A stretch of 64,000 nt of DNA, taken from NCBI RefSeq assembly GCF_000513955.1, contig NZ_AZUZ01000010.1:1-64000 (forward strand), in the 5' to 3' direction. Below are positions 38,192 through 50,571 of the stretch, piece after piece. This DNA is from Pseudoxanthomonas suwonensis J47 (lineage in GTDB: Bacteria; Pseudomonadota; Gammaproteobacteria; Xanthomonadales; Xanthomonadaceae). The stretch's first letter is position 1. Each line of letters opens with the position of its first letter. Under the pieces are notes generated by a model, which worked only from the letters and a program-made list of their open reading frames with translations, made no database searches and had not been told where the DNA came from. A program made the position numbers and the translations under genes.

Positions 38192-40354
38192 ATGCTTCAT
38201 ACCCCTCCGCTTCACCGCCGCCCCGCCCCCCTGGCCACAGCCCTGATCCTTGTCCTGGCCGCCCTCCCCGGCGTCGCCGGCGCCCACGAGCCGGTCGACC
38301 TGGATGCGGTCCAGGTCACCGCCTCGCCACTGGCCGGCGATGCCGAATCCCTCGCCCGCCCGGTCGAGGTCCTGCGCGGCGACGCGCTGGACCGGGCCAA
38401 GGCCGGCACCCTCGGCGAGACCGTGGCCGGGCTGCCCGGCGTGCAGACCAGCTACTTCGGCCCCGGCGTCGGCCGGCCGATCCTGCGCGGCCTCGACGGC
38501 CCGCGCGTGCAGGTCCTCGCCGGCGGCCTCGGGGTGATGGACGCCTCCACCGTCAGCGCCGACCACGCCACCAGCGTCGAACCGTTCCTGGCCGACCAGA
38601 TCGAGGTATTGAAGGGCCCGGCGACGCTGCTGTTCGGCAGCGGCGCGATCGGCGGCGCGGTCAACGTCGCCGACGGCCGCATCGCCCTGGCCCTGCCGGA
38701 GACGCCGCTCAGTGGCCGCGCCGAACTGCGCGGCAACACCGTCAACAACGAGCGCAGCGGCATGTTCCGCCTCGACGGGGTCAACGGGAACTGGGTCCTG
38801 CACGTGGATGGCCTGCTCCGCGATACCGGCGACTACGACATTCCCGGTTACGCCGCCGCGCATCCTGGCGAGCACGACGGCGAGGAACTGGTGCGCGGTA
38901 CCCTGCCCAACAGCGAACTGGAGACCCGCGCCGGCGCCGTCGGCGCGACCTGGTTCGGCAGTGCCGGCTATTTCGGCCTGGCCGCCACCACGTACCGCAG
39001 CGACTACGGCATTCCCTCAGGCGCGCACGTGCATGGCGACGACGACCACGATCCGGACGGCCACGACGACCACGATGACGACGACGGCCACGCCGCGCAC
39101 GGCGCCGGGGCGGTGCGCATCGACATGGTCCAGGACCGCGTCGAGCTCAAGGCCGGCGTCTACGAGCCGCTGCCGTTCCTGCAGAGCCTGGAGCTGCATG
39201 GCAGCTACAGCGACTACGCGCATGCCGAGCTGGAGGACGGCGTGGTCGGCACGCGCTTCGCCAGCGAAGGCTACGAGGCGCGGATCGAGGCAGTGCAGCA
39301 GACCCTCGCCGGCTGGGACGGCGTGTTCGGCCTGCAGCTGGGGCAGACCGATTTCTCCGCCGTCGGCGAGGAAGCCTTCGTTCCGGGCACCGTCACCGGC
39401 AACCACGGCCTGTTCGTGGTGCAGGAGAAGGCCTTCGGCCCGCTGAAGCTGGAGCTGGGCGCGCGCCACGACCGGGTGCGCCTGGATCCGGAAGGCGCCC
39501 TGCCCTCGCGCCACTTCCACACCACCAGCCTGTCGGCGGCGGCGATCTGGAAGCTCAACGATGCGGTCGACCTGCGCTTCGGCGTGGACCGCTCCGAGCG
39601 CGCGCCGAGCCAGGAGGAGCTGTACGCCGGCGGCCTGCACGTGGCTACCGCCTCGATCGAGATCGGCGACGCGACGATGGACACCGAGCGCGCGCTGCGC
39701 GGCGAGATCGGCCTGCACGCGCACAACGAGCGCGTGGACCTGAAGCTGTCGCTGTACCGCAACGGCTTCAGCGACTTCATCTACCTGGCCGATACCGGGA
39801 TCGAGGAGCACGCCACGCCGGTGCGGCTGTGGACCCAGGCCGACGCCCTGTTCACCGGCGCCGAGGCCGAAGCCGTGCTGCACCTGGCCGACGGCAGCAG
39901 CGGCGCCTGGGACCTGCGCCTGTTCGCCGACCGCGTCCACGGCCGCCTCGATGGCAGCGGCACGCGCATGGTCGCGTTCGAGGTGCCGCATGGCGACCAC
40001 GCCCACGCCTACGAGGCCGAGCTGGACAACGGCGGCCACCTGCCGCGGATCGCGCCTGCGCGTGTCGGCGCGGGCCTGTCCTGGGAACTGGGCGGCTGGC
40101 GCGCTTCGCTGGGTGCGGTGCGCTACCACGCCCAGCGCGACGTCGCCCGCCACGAGGACCCGAGCCCGGCGTACACCCTGGTCGACGCGCACCTTGCGTA
40201 CCGTTTCGAGCGCGAGGGCGGCCGTGCCTGGGAACTGTTCCTGGACGGCAGCAACCTCGGCGACCGCGAGGCGCGCCCGCATACCTCGCTGCTGCGCGAG
40301 TACGCACCGCTGCCTGGCCGGGCGCTGGCGTTCGGCATCCGCGCCTGGTTCTGA
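38192..40354 (+). CDS. TonB-dependent receptor, ZnuD-type (zinc)
   Basis: The 720-residue product has a signal peptide (about 1-31), a plug domain (about 35-160, with DAVQVTASPL and LKGPATLLFGSGAIGGAVN) and a 22-strand barrel ending in FGIRAWF, the terminal Phe expected for barrel assembly. A loop at about 279-303 contains 7 His and 11 Asp in 25 residues, typical of the ZnuD family of zinc receptors. Further metal-type residues lie in EVPHGDHAHAYE. Upstream lies a Zur-like operator, and zur itself is 2 kb downstream. The size, loop and context suggest zinc uptake; copper or cobalt cannot be excluded. Confidence 0.9.
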   Translation: MLHTPPLHRRPAPLATALILVLAALPGVAGAHEPVDLDAVQVTASPLAGDAESLARPVEVLRGDALDRAKAGTLGETVAGLPGVQTSYFGPGVGRPILRGLDGPRVQVLAGGLGVMDASTVSADHATSVEPFLADQIEVLKGPATLLFGSGAIGGAVNVADGRIALALPETPLSGRAELRGNTVNNERSGMFRLDGVNGNWVLHVDGLLRDTGDYDIPGYAAAHPGEHDGEELVRGTLPNSELETRAGAVGATWFGSAGYFGLAATTYRSDYGIPSGAHVHGDDDHDPDGHDDHDDDDGHAAHGAGAVRIDMVQDRVELKAGVYEPLPFLQSLELHGSYSDYAHAELEDGVVGTRFASEGYEARIEAVQQTLAGWDGVFGLQLGQTDFSAVGEEAFVPGTVTGNHGLFVVQEKAFGPLKLELGARHDRVRLDPEGALPSRHFHTTSLSAAAIWKLNDAVDLRFGVDRSERAPSQEELYAGGLHVATASIEIGDATMDTERALRGEIGLHAHNERVDLKLSLYRNGFSDFIYLADTGIEEHATPVRLWTQADALFTGAEAEAVLHLADGSSGAWDLRLFADRVHGRLDGSGTRMVAFEVPHGDHAHAYEAELDNGGHLPRIAPARVGAGLSWELGGWRASLGAVRYHAQRDVARHEDPSPAYTLVDAHLAYRFEREGGRAWELFLDGSNLGDREARPHTSLLREYAPLPGRALAFGIRAWF

Positions 40355-40364
40355 GGACGCGGAC

Positions 40365-40403
40365 GCGGGGCCGGCCGGCGTGCAACGCACCGGCCGGCCC
40401 CGC
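40365..40403. terminator. Terminator of the TonB receptor gene
   Basis: GCGGGGCCGGCCGG (40365-40378) and CCGGCCGGCCCCGC (40390-40403) form a perfect 14-bp GC stem with an 11-nt loop, 11 nt after the receptor stop. No T-tract follows. Confidence 0.75.
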
Positions 40404-40409
40404 TCGCGG

Positions 40410-40429
40410 ATACGTGCATATGCACGTAT
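40410..40429. promoter_or_regulatory. 20-bp perfect palindrome, likely MarR operator
   Basis: ATACGTGCATATGCACGTAT is an exact 20-bp palindrome 31 bp upstream of the MarR start. Its right end overlaps TATAGT (40426-40431), a -10 candidate. Such a symmetric site at the promoter fits autoregulation by the following MarR protein. Confidence 0.75.
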
Positions 40430-40460
40430 AGTGGATCCCCGCCTCCCCCTGGTCCAGCCG

Positions 40461-40895
40461 ATGAGCGAACGCGCGTCCTCGCCCTGCACCTGCTTCCTGC
40501 TGCGCCGCGCGGCGCGCCAGGTTTCGCAGGTCTACGACCACGCCCTCGCCGGCGCCGGCCTGGGCGTCAACCAGTACTCGCTGCTGCGCCACGCACGCAC
40601 GCCGCTGAGCCTGGGCGAACTGGCGGCGCGCCTGGGCATGGACCGCACCACCCTCAATCGCAACCTGCAGCCGCTGCTCCGCGACGGGCTGATCGAGGAC
40701 GCGCGTGGCGAGGATCCGCGCCAGCGCGTGCTGCGGATCACCGACGCCGGGCGCGAGCGCCTGGCCCGCGCGCGTCCGCTGTGGCGCAAGGCGCAGCAGC
40801 GCATCGACGCCCTGCTCGGTGGGCAGGCGCGCGAACGGCTGCACGCCACGCTCGATGCGCTCGACGCCGCGCTGGCACAGGAGCGACAGGCATGA
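40461..40895 (+). CDS. MarR-family transcriptional regulator
   Basis: The product is 144 residues, a winged-helix dimer with the recognition part LSLGELAARLGMDRTTLNRN, a wing with DPRQRVLRITDAGRERL, and N- and C-terminal dimerisation helices. The N terminus has a CTCFLLRRAARQVSQVYD motif with two cysteines, similar to MarR proteins of the OhrR/cysteine-sensing type, though the match is partial. It starts at ATG 40461, overlaps the start of the MFS gene by 4 nt and lies just after the palindromic operator, so it probably represses both itself and the transporter. Confidence 0.9.
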   Translation: MSERASSPCTCFLLRRAARQVSQVYDHALAGAGLGVNQYSLLRHARTPLSLGELAARLGMDRTTLNRNLQPLLRDGLIEDARGEDPRQRVLRITDAGRERLARARPLWRKAQQRIDALLGGQARERLHATLDALDAALAQERQA

Positions 40896-42103
40896 ACGCC
40901 GCCGGCAACCGCGGCACCGCCGGCCTGGTCATCGCCGCCGGCGTCATCCTGATGCTGACCATGGGCGCGCGGCAGACCACCGGCCTGTTCGTCGCGCCGA
41001 TCCACCTCGATACCGGCATCGGCATCGCCACCATCAGCCTGGCGCTGGCGATCGGCCAGTTCGTTTGGGGCGCGGTGCAGCCGGTATTCGGCGCCATCGC
41101 CGACCGCCATGGCCCCGAACCGGTGCTCATCGCCGGCGGCCTGCTGCTCGCCGCCGGCCTGGCGCTGGTGCCGTTCCTGCCTTCCGGACCGGGCCTGATG
41201 CTGACCCTTGGCCTGATGACCGCGGCCGGCGCGGGCGCCGGCAGTTTCTCGATCCTGATCGGCGCCACTGCGGGTCGCCTGCCGCCGGAGAAGCGTTCGT
41301 CGGCGGCGGGCATCATCAACGCCGGCGGCTCGCTGGGCCAGTTCGTGTTCGCGCCGCTGCTGCAGCTGGTGATCGGCGCGGCCGGCTGGACCGTGGCGAT
41401 GCTCGGCATGGCCGCCACCTCGCTGCTGACCCTGCCGCTGGCGCGCTGCTTCCGTCGCCGCGAAGGCGAGGCGCCGGTCGCGCACGAAGGTTTCGAGGAC
41501 CGCGGCCTGCGCCACCAGCTGGGCGTGGCCCTGCGCGACCGCAGCTAATGGCTGCTGCACCTGGGCTTCTTCACCTGCGGCGTGCACGTGGCCTTCCTGG
41601 TCACCCACCTGCCCGGCGAGGTCGCGCTGTGCGGACTGCCGGCGAGCGTGTCGGCGGTGTCGATCGCGCTGATCGGCCTGTTCAACATCGCCGGCAGCCT
41701 GGCCGCCGGCAAGCTCGGCGAACGCTTCCGGATGAAGTGGATCCTGGCGGCGATGTACGCGAGCCGCGCCGTGCTGATCGCGCTGTTCCTGCTGGCGCCG
41801 CCGAGCGCCTGGACGTTCTACCTGTTCGCCGCCGGACTGGGCTTCACCTGGCTGGCGACGGTGCCGCCGACCGCGGGCCTGGTCGGCAAGCTGTTCGGCC
41901 CGCGCTACCTGGGCACGCTGTTCGGCCTGACCCTGCTCTCGCACCAGGTCGGCGGGTTCTTCGGCGCGTGGCTGGGCGGCGTGGCCCTGGAAGCCACCGG
42001 CAGCTACCAGTGGATGTGGTACGCGGACATGGCGCTGGCGCTGGTGGCCGCACTGGCCAACGCGCCGATCAGGGAACGCAGGCTGGTGCCCGCGGCGGCG
42101 TAA
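40892..42103 (+). pseudogene. MFS transporter broken by an in-frame stop
   Basis: The frame runs through 403 codons of a 12-helix major facilitator but is stopped by TAA at 41546-41548 after RDRS. The next in-frame codons read WLLHLGFFTCGVHVAFLV without any frame change, and the rest, starting with a GTG at 41582, continues to 42103. A single base change from a tyrosine codon (TAT or TAC) would explain it. The first half has helices 1-6 and a loop with ADRHGPEP. The second half has helices 7-12 and cannot work alone. It is translationally coupled to MarR. Either the gene is dead, or this is a sequencing error. Confidence 0.85.
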
Positions 42104-42124
42104 GCACCGCAGGCGTGCAGCGGA

Positions 42125-42610
42125 TCAGCCGGCGCAGCGCGCGCAGAGTCCGTGCACTTCCAGGGTCTGCGCCTGCGGCTGGAAGCCGAGGGCCTTGGCC
42201 CGCGCGTCGAGCTGTGCGACCACTTCGCGGTCCTCCAGTTCGACTGCGTTATGGCAGCGGTCGCAGATCAGGAACGGCACCGAGTGCTGCGCGCTGTCCG
42301 GGTGGTGGCAGGCGACGAAGGCGTTGACCGAGGCCAGCTTGTGCACGAAGCCGTTGGCCATCAGGAAATCCAGCGCGCGGTATACGGTCGGCGGCGCGTC
42401 GGCGCCGGCGCCCTTGCTCTCGCGCACCTTCTCCAGCAGGTCGTAGGCCTTCACCGGCTTGCCGGCATCGGCGATCAGGCGCAGCACGTTGGCGCGGATC
42501 GGGGTCAGGCGCAGGCCACGCTCGCCGCATGCGCGCTCCACCGCCGACACGAAGGCATCGGCGCTGTCGACGTGGTGGTGCGGGTCGGTGCAGGCGTGCG
42601 GCTTGCCCAT
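42125..42610 (-). CDS. zur: Fur-family zinc-uptake regulator Zur
   Basis: Zur is a zinc-dependent repressor of zinc uptake genes. The 161-residue product has a winged helix (about 20-95, with LRLTPIRANVLRLI and PPTVYRALDFLMANGFVHKL) and a dimer domain with two CxxC pairs in ICDRCHNAVELED and HGLCARCAG, which bind structural zinc. The N terminus is histidine-rich (CTDPHHHVDSAD), fitting Zur rather than Fur. It lies 13 nt after gltX on the same strand, so they share a transcript. The Zur-like box at 38140-38158 is the nearest candidate target. Confidence 0.9.
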   Translation of the reverse strand: MGKPHACTDPHHHVDSADAFVSAVERACGERGLRLTPIRANVLRLIADAGKPVKAYDLLEKVRESKGAGADAPPTVYRALDFLMANGFVHKLASVNAFVACHHPDSAQHSVPFLICDRCHNAVELEDREVVAQLDARAKALGFQPQAQTLEVHGLCARCAG

Positions 42611-42623
42611 GGCGTCTCCGGAA

Positions 42624-44027
42624 TCAGCCCTTCGGAACCTTGGTGAGGGCCGCATCGATGCGCTTCAAGGCCTCGTCGCGGCCGGCCAGGTAGACCGTCC
42701 AGGAAATGTCGGGGCTGACCTGGGTGCCGGTGATGGCCACGCGCAGCGGCTGCGCGACCTTGCCCATGCCCAGTTCCAGCGCGGCGGCGGTGTCGTGCAG
42801 GGCCTGGCCGACCGCCTCGACGGTCCATTCCGGCAGCGCGGCCAGCAGCTCGCGGGCCTTGGCCAGCGGCGAGTCGGCGCCGGCCTTCAGGTGCTTGGCC
42901 ACGGCGGCTTCGTCGTAGGTCTCCAGCGGCGTGTACCAGACCACCGACTTCTCGGCCATTTCCTTCAGCGTCTGCACGCGTTCGCGCAGGGCCAGGACCA
43001 CCTCTTCCGGCTTCGGGCCCTGGCCCAGGTCCAGGCCCAGCTTCTCCAGCTGGAACACCAGCTGCGGCGCGATTTCGGCCGGATCGGTGGTCTTGAGGAA
43101 GTGCTGGTTGACCCAGCCGAGCTTGGCCATGTCCAGCCGCGCGGCCTTGGAATTGCAGTTGCGCACGTCGAACAGGTCGATCAGCTCCTGGCGGCTGAAG
43201 ATCTCCTGGTCGCCGTGCGACCAGCCCAGCCGCGCCAGGTAGCTCAGCAGCGCGTCGGGCAGGTAGCCCATGTCCCTGTACTGCATCACGTCGGCCGCGC
43301 CGGTGCGCTTGGACAGCTTGGCGCCGTGCTCGTCCAGGATCATCGGCATGTGGCCGAACTTCGGCACCGGCGCACCGATCGCCTCGTACAGGTTGATCTG
43401 GCGCGGGGTGTTGTTGATGTGGTCGTCGCCGCGGATGACCTCGGTGATGCCCATGTCCCAGTCGTCGACCACGACCGCGAAGTTGTAGGTCGGGTAGCCG
43501 TCCGGACGGAAGATCACCATGTCGTCGAGTTCGCTGTTGGCGATCTCGATGCGGCCCTTGATCAGGTCGTCGAACGCGACCACGCCATCAAGCGGGTTCT
43601 TGAAGCGGATTACGCGGTTCGGGTCGTCGCGGTACGGCAGGTCGAGCTCGCGCGCGGCGCCGTTGTAGCGCGGCTTCTCCTGCTTCGCCATCGCGGCCTC
43701 GCGCATGGCGTCGAGCTCTTCCTTGGTCTCGTAGGCGTAGTAGGCCTTGCCCTGCGCGACCAGCTGCTCGGCCACCTCGCGGTAGCGGTCGATGCGCCGG
43801 GTCTGGTAGATCGGGCCTTCGTCGTAGTCCAGGCCCAGCCAGTCCATGGCCTCGAGGATGGCGTCGATCGCCGCCTGGGTGCTGCGCTCGCGGTCGGTGT
43901 CCTCGATCCGCAGCACGAACTCGCCGCCGCGGTGGCGGGCCTCCAGCCAGCAGTACAGCGCGGTGCGGGCGCCACCGATGTGCAGGTAGCCGGTGGGACT
44001 GGGGGCGAAGCGGGTGCGGCAGGTCAT
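42624..44027 (-). CDS. gltX: Glutamyl-tRNA synthetase
   Basis: GluRS charges tRNA-Glu, feeding protein synthesis and, in most bacteria, haem formation. The 467-residue product has the class I motifs: [17 protein letters not shown] (HIGH) at the N terminus and KLSKRTGA (KMSKS). [28 protein letters not shown] and the anticodon-binding C terminus from about 330 are normal. The ATG at 44025-44027 ([10 protein letters not shown]) is well supported; the longer frame starts in GC-rich DNA without homology. It heads gltX-zur. Confidence 0.97.
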   Translation of the reverse strand: MTCRTRFAPSPTGYLHIGGARTALYCWLEARHRGGEFVLRIEDTDRERSTQAAIDAILEAMDWLGLDYDEGPIYQTRRIDRYREVAEQLVAQGKAYYAYETKEELDAMREAAMAKQEKPRYNGAARELDLPYRDDPNRVIRFKNPLDGVVAFDDLIKGRIEIANSELDDMVIFRPDGYPTYNFAVVVDDWDMGITEVIRGDDHINNTPRQINLYEAIGAPVPKFGHMPMILDEHGAKLSKRTGAADVMQYRDMGYLPDALLSYLARLGWSHGDQEIFSRQELIDLFDVRNCNSKAARLDMAKLGWVNQHFLKTTDPAEIAPQLVFQLEKLGLDLGQGPKPEEVVLALRERVQTLKEMAEKSVVWYTPLETYDEAAVAKHLKAGADSPLAKARELLAALPEWTVEAVGQALHDTAAALELGMGKVAQPLRVAITGTQVSPDISWTVYLAGRDEALKRIDAALTKVPKG

Positions 44028-44164
44028 GGAGGCGGGGGGATCGATGGAATCCCGGGATTTTACCCCGCCGCACCCGTCCCCCGGCGGAACGCCGCCACGC
44101 CCCGCGCGGACGGCCCCGGCCCCCGATACCATGGCCCGTCCATGGCACCCGGGGGAGCAAGGCC

Positions 44165-46762
<2,598 letters not shown>

Positions 46763-46787
46763 GCCCACGCCCGGCGTCGGGTCGCCC

Positions 46788-46793
46788 TACAAT
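46788..46793 (+). promoter_or_regulatory. Possible -10 box for a leaderless lpxH transcript
   Basis: TACAAT is followed by CGGCGC and then the lpxH ATG at 46800, the same layout as hutI. Transcription would start near the A of ATG. No -35 is convincing. Confidence 0.4.
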
Positions 46794-46799
46794 CGGCGC

Positions 46800-47537
46800 A
46801 TGACCACGCTGTTCGTCTCCGACCTGCACCTGGACCCGGCCCGGCCGGCGATCACCACCCTGTTCCTCGACTTCCTGCGCGACGAGGCGATGCGCGCCGA
46901 CGCGCTGTACGTCCTCGGAGACCTGTTCGAGGCCTGGGTGGGCGACGACGACCCGTCCGAAGCCGGCGCGGAAGTGGCGCACGGCCTGCGCGCCGTGGCG
47001 GACGCCGGCGTGCCGGTGTACTTCATGCGCGGCAACCGCGATTTCCTCGTCGGCCAGGCCTACGCGCGCCGCGCCGGCATGCGCATCCTCCCCGACCCGG
47101 CGGTGGTGTCGCTGTATGGCGAACCGGTCCTGCTGATGCACGGCGACCTGCTGTGCACCGACGACACCGCCTACCAGGCGTTTCGCGCGCAGACCCGCGA
47201 CCCGGCCTGGCAGCAGCGCTTCCTCGACCAGCCGCTGCAGGCGCGCCTGGCCTTCGCCACCCAGGCGCGGCAGGCGAGCATGGCCCGGCAGAAGGAAATG
47301 CTCGCCGGCGACCGCGGCGCGTTCGAGACGGTGACCGACGTTAACCCGGCGGCGGTGGAAGCCACCCTCGCCCGCTTCGGCGTGGCCACGCTGATCCACG
47401 GCCACACCCACCGTCCGGCGATCCACACGCTTCAGGCAGGTGGCGGCGAGTGCCGGCGCGTCGTGCTCGGCGACTGGTACGAACAGGGTTCGGTACTGCG
47501 CGTGGACGCCGCCGGGATGACGCTGGACCGCCTGTGA
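46800..47537 (+). CDS. lpxH: UDP-2,3-diacylglucosamine diphosphatase
   Basis: LpxH hydrolyses UDP-2,3-diacylglucosamine to lipid X and UMP, the fourth step of lipid A synthesis, at the inner face of the cytoplasmic membrane. The 245-residue product is a calcineurin-like phosphoesterase with metal motifs [36 protein letters not shown] and IHGHTHRP. The insertion [20 protein letters not shown] is the lid characteristic of LpxH. It has the first ATG at 46800, without a clear Shine-Dalgarno. It converges with the DUF455 gene, 22 nt from its stop. Confidence 0.96.
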   Translation: MTTLFVSDLHLDPARPAITTLFLDFLRDEAMRADALYVLGDLFEAWVGDDDPSEAGAEVAHGLRAVADAGVPVYFMRGNRDFLVGQAYARRAGMRILPDPAVVSLYGEPVLLMHGDLLCTDDTAYQAFRAQTRDPAWQQRFLDQPLQARLAFATQARQASMARQKEMLAGDRGAFETVTDVNPAAVEATLARFGVATLIHGHTHRPAIHTLQAGGGECRRVVLGDWYEQGSVLRVDAAGMTLDRL

Positions 47538-47559
47538 GACCGCCAGCGGTCGGGCCGTC

Positions 47560-48363
47560 TCAGCCGGCCTGCTGCTGCAGCGCCAGCAGTTCGTCCTCGT
47601 CGAAACCGGCCAGCAGCCGCGCTTCCAGGTTGAACGGGCCGCGCAGGTAGCCGCTGGCGTATTCCTGCAGCAGTTCGCGGAAGCGCTGGCGCGGCTCCAC
47701 CCCGCGCTGTTCGCAGTACCAGCGGTACCAGCGCGAACCGGCCGCCACGTGTGCGACCTCCTCGCGCAGGATCACCTCCAGCACCGCCACCGTGCGCGTG
47801 TCGCCCATGGTGCGCAGGCGTTCGATCATGCCGGGGGTCACGTCCAGCCCGCGCGCCTCGAGCACGCGCGGCACCAGCGCCATCCGCGCCAGGCCGTCCT
47901 GCGCGGTCTTCTCGCACATCTCCCACAGGCCGTTGTGCGCGTCGAAGTCGCCGTAGTCGTAACCGCATTCCTGCAGGCGCCGGCGCAGCATCGCGAAGTG
48001 GCGCGCCTCGTCGTCGGCCACCCGCGCCCAGTCGAGGTAGAACTGCTCCGGCAGGCCGCGGAAGCGGTACACCGCGTCCCAGCCCAGGTCGATGGCATTG
48101 AGCTCGATGTGGGCGATGGCGTGCAGGAACGCCGCCTTGCCCTCGTCGCTGCCGAGCCCGCGCTTGGGCAGGTCGCGCGGATGCACCAGCCGCGGCCGCG
48201 GCGGGCGGCCGGGCATGCGGATCGGCTCCGGCGGCGGCGCATCCTGCGGGATCGCCAGCCCGCCGCGCTGCAGGGCGGCGAAGTGGCGATGGGTCAGCGC
48301 GACCTTTTCCGCCGGATCCGCGGCATCCAGGCACTGGCGGGCGGCGTCGAACAGCGAATCCAT
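47560..48363 (-). CDS. DUF455 ferritin-like protein
   Basis: This 267-residue protein matches DUF455, a four-helix ferritin-like family. The putative di-iron residues are in HAIAHIELNAIDLGWDA and DDEARHFAMLRRRLQE, and a further pair is in REEVAHVAAGSRWYRWY. The PRDLPKRGLGSDEGKA stretch is also typical. Function is unknown; the family may contain oxidase or tRNA-modification-like activity, but this is conjecture. The ATG at 48361-48363 follows purF by 39 nt on the same strand, with a hairpin between. Confidence 0.88.
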   Translation of the reverse strand: MDSLFDAARQCLDAADPAEKVALTHRHFAALQRGGLAIPQDAPPPEPIRMPGRPPRPRLVHPRDLPKRGLGSDEGKAAFLHAIAHIELNAIDLGWDAVYRFRGLPEQFYLDWARVADDEARHFAMLRRRLQECGYDYGDFDAHNGLWEMCEKTAQDGLARMALVPRVLEARGLDVTPGMIERLRTMGDTRTVAVLEVILREEVAHVAAGSRWYRWYCEQRGVEPRQRFRELLQEYASGYLRGPFNLEARLLAGFDEDELLALQQQAG

Positions 48364-48370
48364 CGTGGAC

Positions 48371-48396
48371 GGCGCGCCGCAGCGACGAGGCGCGCC
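48371..48396 (-). terminator. Hairpin after purF
   Basis: GGCGCGCC (48371-48378) and a second GGCGCGCC (48389-48396), each self-complementary, form an 8-bp stem with a 10-nt loop, 6 nt after the purF stop. No T-tract follows; it may attenuate rather than end transcription into the DUF455 gene. Confidence 0.5.
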
Positions 48397-48402
48397 CCTG
48401 CC

Positions 48403-49872
48403 TCAGCTGGCGCGGCGCTTGCGCTTGGCCTCGTCCGAGCGCAGCTGCTGGATGCGCTCGAAATAGCCCGGCTCGATGCCGGTGACGTAGTTGCCGTCGA
48501 AGCACGAGGAATCGAAGCGGGTCAGCTGCGGATTGCCTTCGCGTACCGCCGCCTCCAGGTCTTCCAGGTCCTGGTAGATCAGCCAGTCGCAGCCCAGCAG
48601 CTTCTCGATCTCCTCGACGGAGCGGCCGTGGGCGATCAGCTCGTCCGGCGACGGCATGTCGATGCCGTAGATGTTCGGATGGCGCACCGGCGGCGCGGCG
48701 CTGGCCAGGTAGACCTTGCGCGCGCCGGCGTCGCGCGCCATCTGCACGATCTGCTGGCTGGTGGTGCCGCGCACGATCGAGTCGTCGACCAGCAGGACCA
48801 CGCGGTTGCGGAACTCCAGGTGGATCGGGTTGAGCTTGCGGCGCACCGACTTAACCCGCTCGCCCTGCCCCGGCATGATGAAGGTGCGGCCGACGTAGCG
48901 GTTCTTGATGAAGCCCTCGCGGTACTTCACGCCCAGCACGTTGGAGATCTCCAGCGCCGCGTCGCGCGAGGTGTCCGGGATCGGGATGATCGTGTCGATG
49001 TCGTGGTCCGGGCGCAGGCGCAGGATCTTCTCGCCCAGCTTGACGCCCATGCGCATGCGCGCCTTGTGCACCGAGACGTCGTCGATCATCGAGTCCGGGC
49101 GGGCGAAGTACACGTATTCGAAGATGCACGGCGCGCGCTCGGCCGGTTCGGCGCACTGCCCGGCGAACATCTCGCCGCGGGCGGTGATGACGATGCCCTC
49201 GCCCGGCAGCACGTCGCGCACGCGCTGGAAGCCGAGGATGTCCAGCACCGCCGACTCGGAGGCGACGATGTACTCGGTGCCCTCGGCCTGCTCGCGCTTG
49301 CCCAGCACCAGCGGGCGGATCCCGTGCGGGTCGCGGAACGCGACCAGGCCCAGGCCCAGCACCACGCTGACCACCGCGTAGCCGCCCTTCACCCGGCGAT
49401 GCACGCCGGAGATCGCGCGCAGCGCCGCGTCCGGGGTCAGGGTGCGCTGCACGTCCAGCTCGTGGGCGAACACGTTCAACAGCACTTCGCTGTCGGAGTC
49501 GGTGTTGATGTTGCGGCGGTCCTGGGCGAACACCTGCTGGCGCAGCGCCTCGGTGTTGATCAGGTTGCCGTTGTGCGCCAGGGCGATGCCGTAGGGCGAG
49601 TTGACGTAGAACGGCTGCGCCTCGTCCATGCCTTCAGAACCCGCCGTCGGGTAGCGGCAGTGGGCGATGCCCACGCGGCCTTCCAGCACGCTCATGGCCT
49701 TGGCGTTGAACACGTCGCGGACCAGGCCGTTGTCCTTGTGCACGCGCAGGCGGGTGCCGTCGGCGGTGGCGATGCCCGCCGCGTCCTGGCCGCGATGCTG
49801 GAGGACGGTCAAGCCGTCATAAAGCTGACCGGCAACGTTCTGGTTGCCGACGATTCCGACGATGCCGCACAT
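48403..49872 (-). CDS. purF: Amidophosphoribosyltransferase
   Basis: PurF uses glutamine and PRPP to make 5-phosphoribosylamine, the first step of purine synthesis. The 489-residue protein has Cys2 as the N-terminal nucleophile immediately after the initiator Met ([12 protein letters not shown]), so no propeptide is present, as in E. coli. The glutaminase domain keeps [20 protein letters not shown] and DSDSEVLLN. The PRPP site is in [19 protein letters not shown]. It is 23 nt after cvpA, in the common folC-dedD-cvpA-purF arrangement. Confidence 0.97.
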   Translation of the reverse strand: MCGIVGIVGNQNVAGQLYDGLTVLQHRGQDAAGIATADGTRLRVHKDNGLVRDVFNAKAMSVLEGRVGIAHCRYPTAGSEGMDEAQPFYVNSPYGIALAHNGNLINTEALRQQVFAQDRRNINTDSDSEVLLNVFAHELDVQRTLTPDAALRAISGVHRRVKGGYAVVSVVLGLGLVAFRDPHGIRPLVLGKREQAEGTEYIVASESAVLDILGFQRVRDVLPGEGIVITARGEMFAGQCAEPAERAPCIFEYVYFARPDSMIDDVSVHKARMRMGVKLGEKILRLRPDHDIDTIIPIPDTSRDAALEISNVLGVKYREGFIKNRYVGRTFIMPGQGERVKSVRRKLNPIHLEFRNRVVLLVDDSIVRGTTSQQIVQMARDAGARKVYLASAAPPVRHPNIYGIDMPSPDELIAHGRSVEEIEKLLGCDWLIYQDLEDLEAAVREGNPQLTRFDSSCFDGNYVTGIEPGYFERIQQLRSDEAKRKRRAS

Positions 49873-49895
49873 GTTCGGGGGTACTCGCTGCGGTC

Positions 49896-50537
49896 TCAGC
49901 GACCGGGGGAAGACGATGGTGGCGGCGGCTCCGCGCCGCGGGGAGGAGGTCCGTTCTCGTCCACGGGGGTGGGCAGCGCCTCGGTGATCGTCCCGACGAC
50001 TGCGCCGGCCCGATCAAGGACACCATTATCGCCGCTCGGACGGCCGTTGCCAAAGTCCAGTTCCTGCACGGCCCAGTCCGGCAACCACCGCGCCAGCCAC
50101 TGCGCACCGGGCAACAACACAGCAACGGCGCGGGATTCGGCCCATGCCGGCTCCTGCGGCAGGCGGCTGAACGCCAGCACCACGATGGCGATGCAGGCGA
50201 TCAGCGCACCCCGGGCCAGGCCCAGCAGCAGCCCCAGGAAACGGTCCACGCCGGACAGCCCGACCGCGTGCACCAGCTTGCGCACGATCCAGCCGACCAG
50301 CCCGACCAGCACCAGCACGCCGACGAAGGCGACGACGTAGCCGCCGAGCAGTTCGGTCGCGCCCGGCTGGCCGTCGTTGCTGAACCAGAAAGCCAGCTCG
50401 GCGCCATGGCGGAACGCGAACCAGGCCGCGCCGATCCAGGCCACCAGCGAGGCGATCACGCCGACCAGCCCGCGCATCGCCCCGAACAGCGCCGAGGCGA
50501 GGACCAGCACGCCCAGGACCAGGTCGATCGGATTCAC
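49896..50537 (-). CDS. cvpA: CvpA family membrane protein
   Basis: CvpA is an inner-membrane protein required for colicin V export and bile resistance; it is usually encoded just before purF. The 213-residue product has four membrane helices (about 6-22, 28-48, 65-85 and 99-122) with the conserved [20 protein letters not shown] near the start. A proline-rich cytoplasmic tail follows ([17 protein letters not shown]). The start is GTG at 50535-50537: GGGAGGGG lies 8 nt before it, whereas the GTG three codons upstream lies directly on that sequence. Confidence 0.92.
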   Translation of the reverse strand: MNPIDLVLGVLVLASALFGAMRGLVGVIASLVAWIGAAWFAFRHGAELAFWFSNDGQPGATELLGGYVVAFVGVLVLVGLVGWIVRKLVHAVGLSGVDRFLGLLLGLARGALIACIAIVVLAFSRLPQEPAWAESRAVAVLLPGAQWLARWLPDWAVQELDFGNGRPSGDNGVLDRAGAVVGTITEALPTPVDENGPPPRGAEPPPPSSSPGR

Positions 50538-50571
50538 GCGGCGCACCCCTCCCGTGCGTCGGCCGGTGCGG

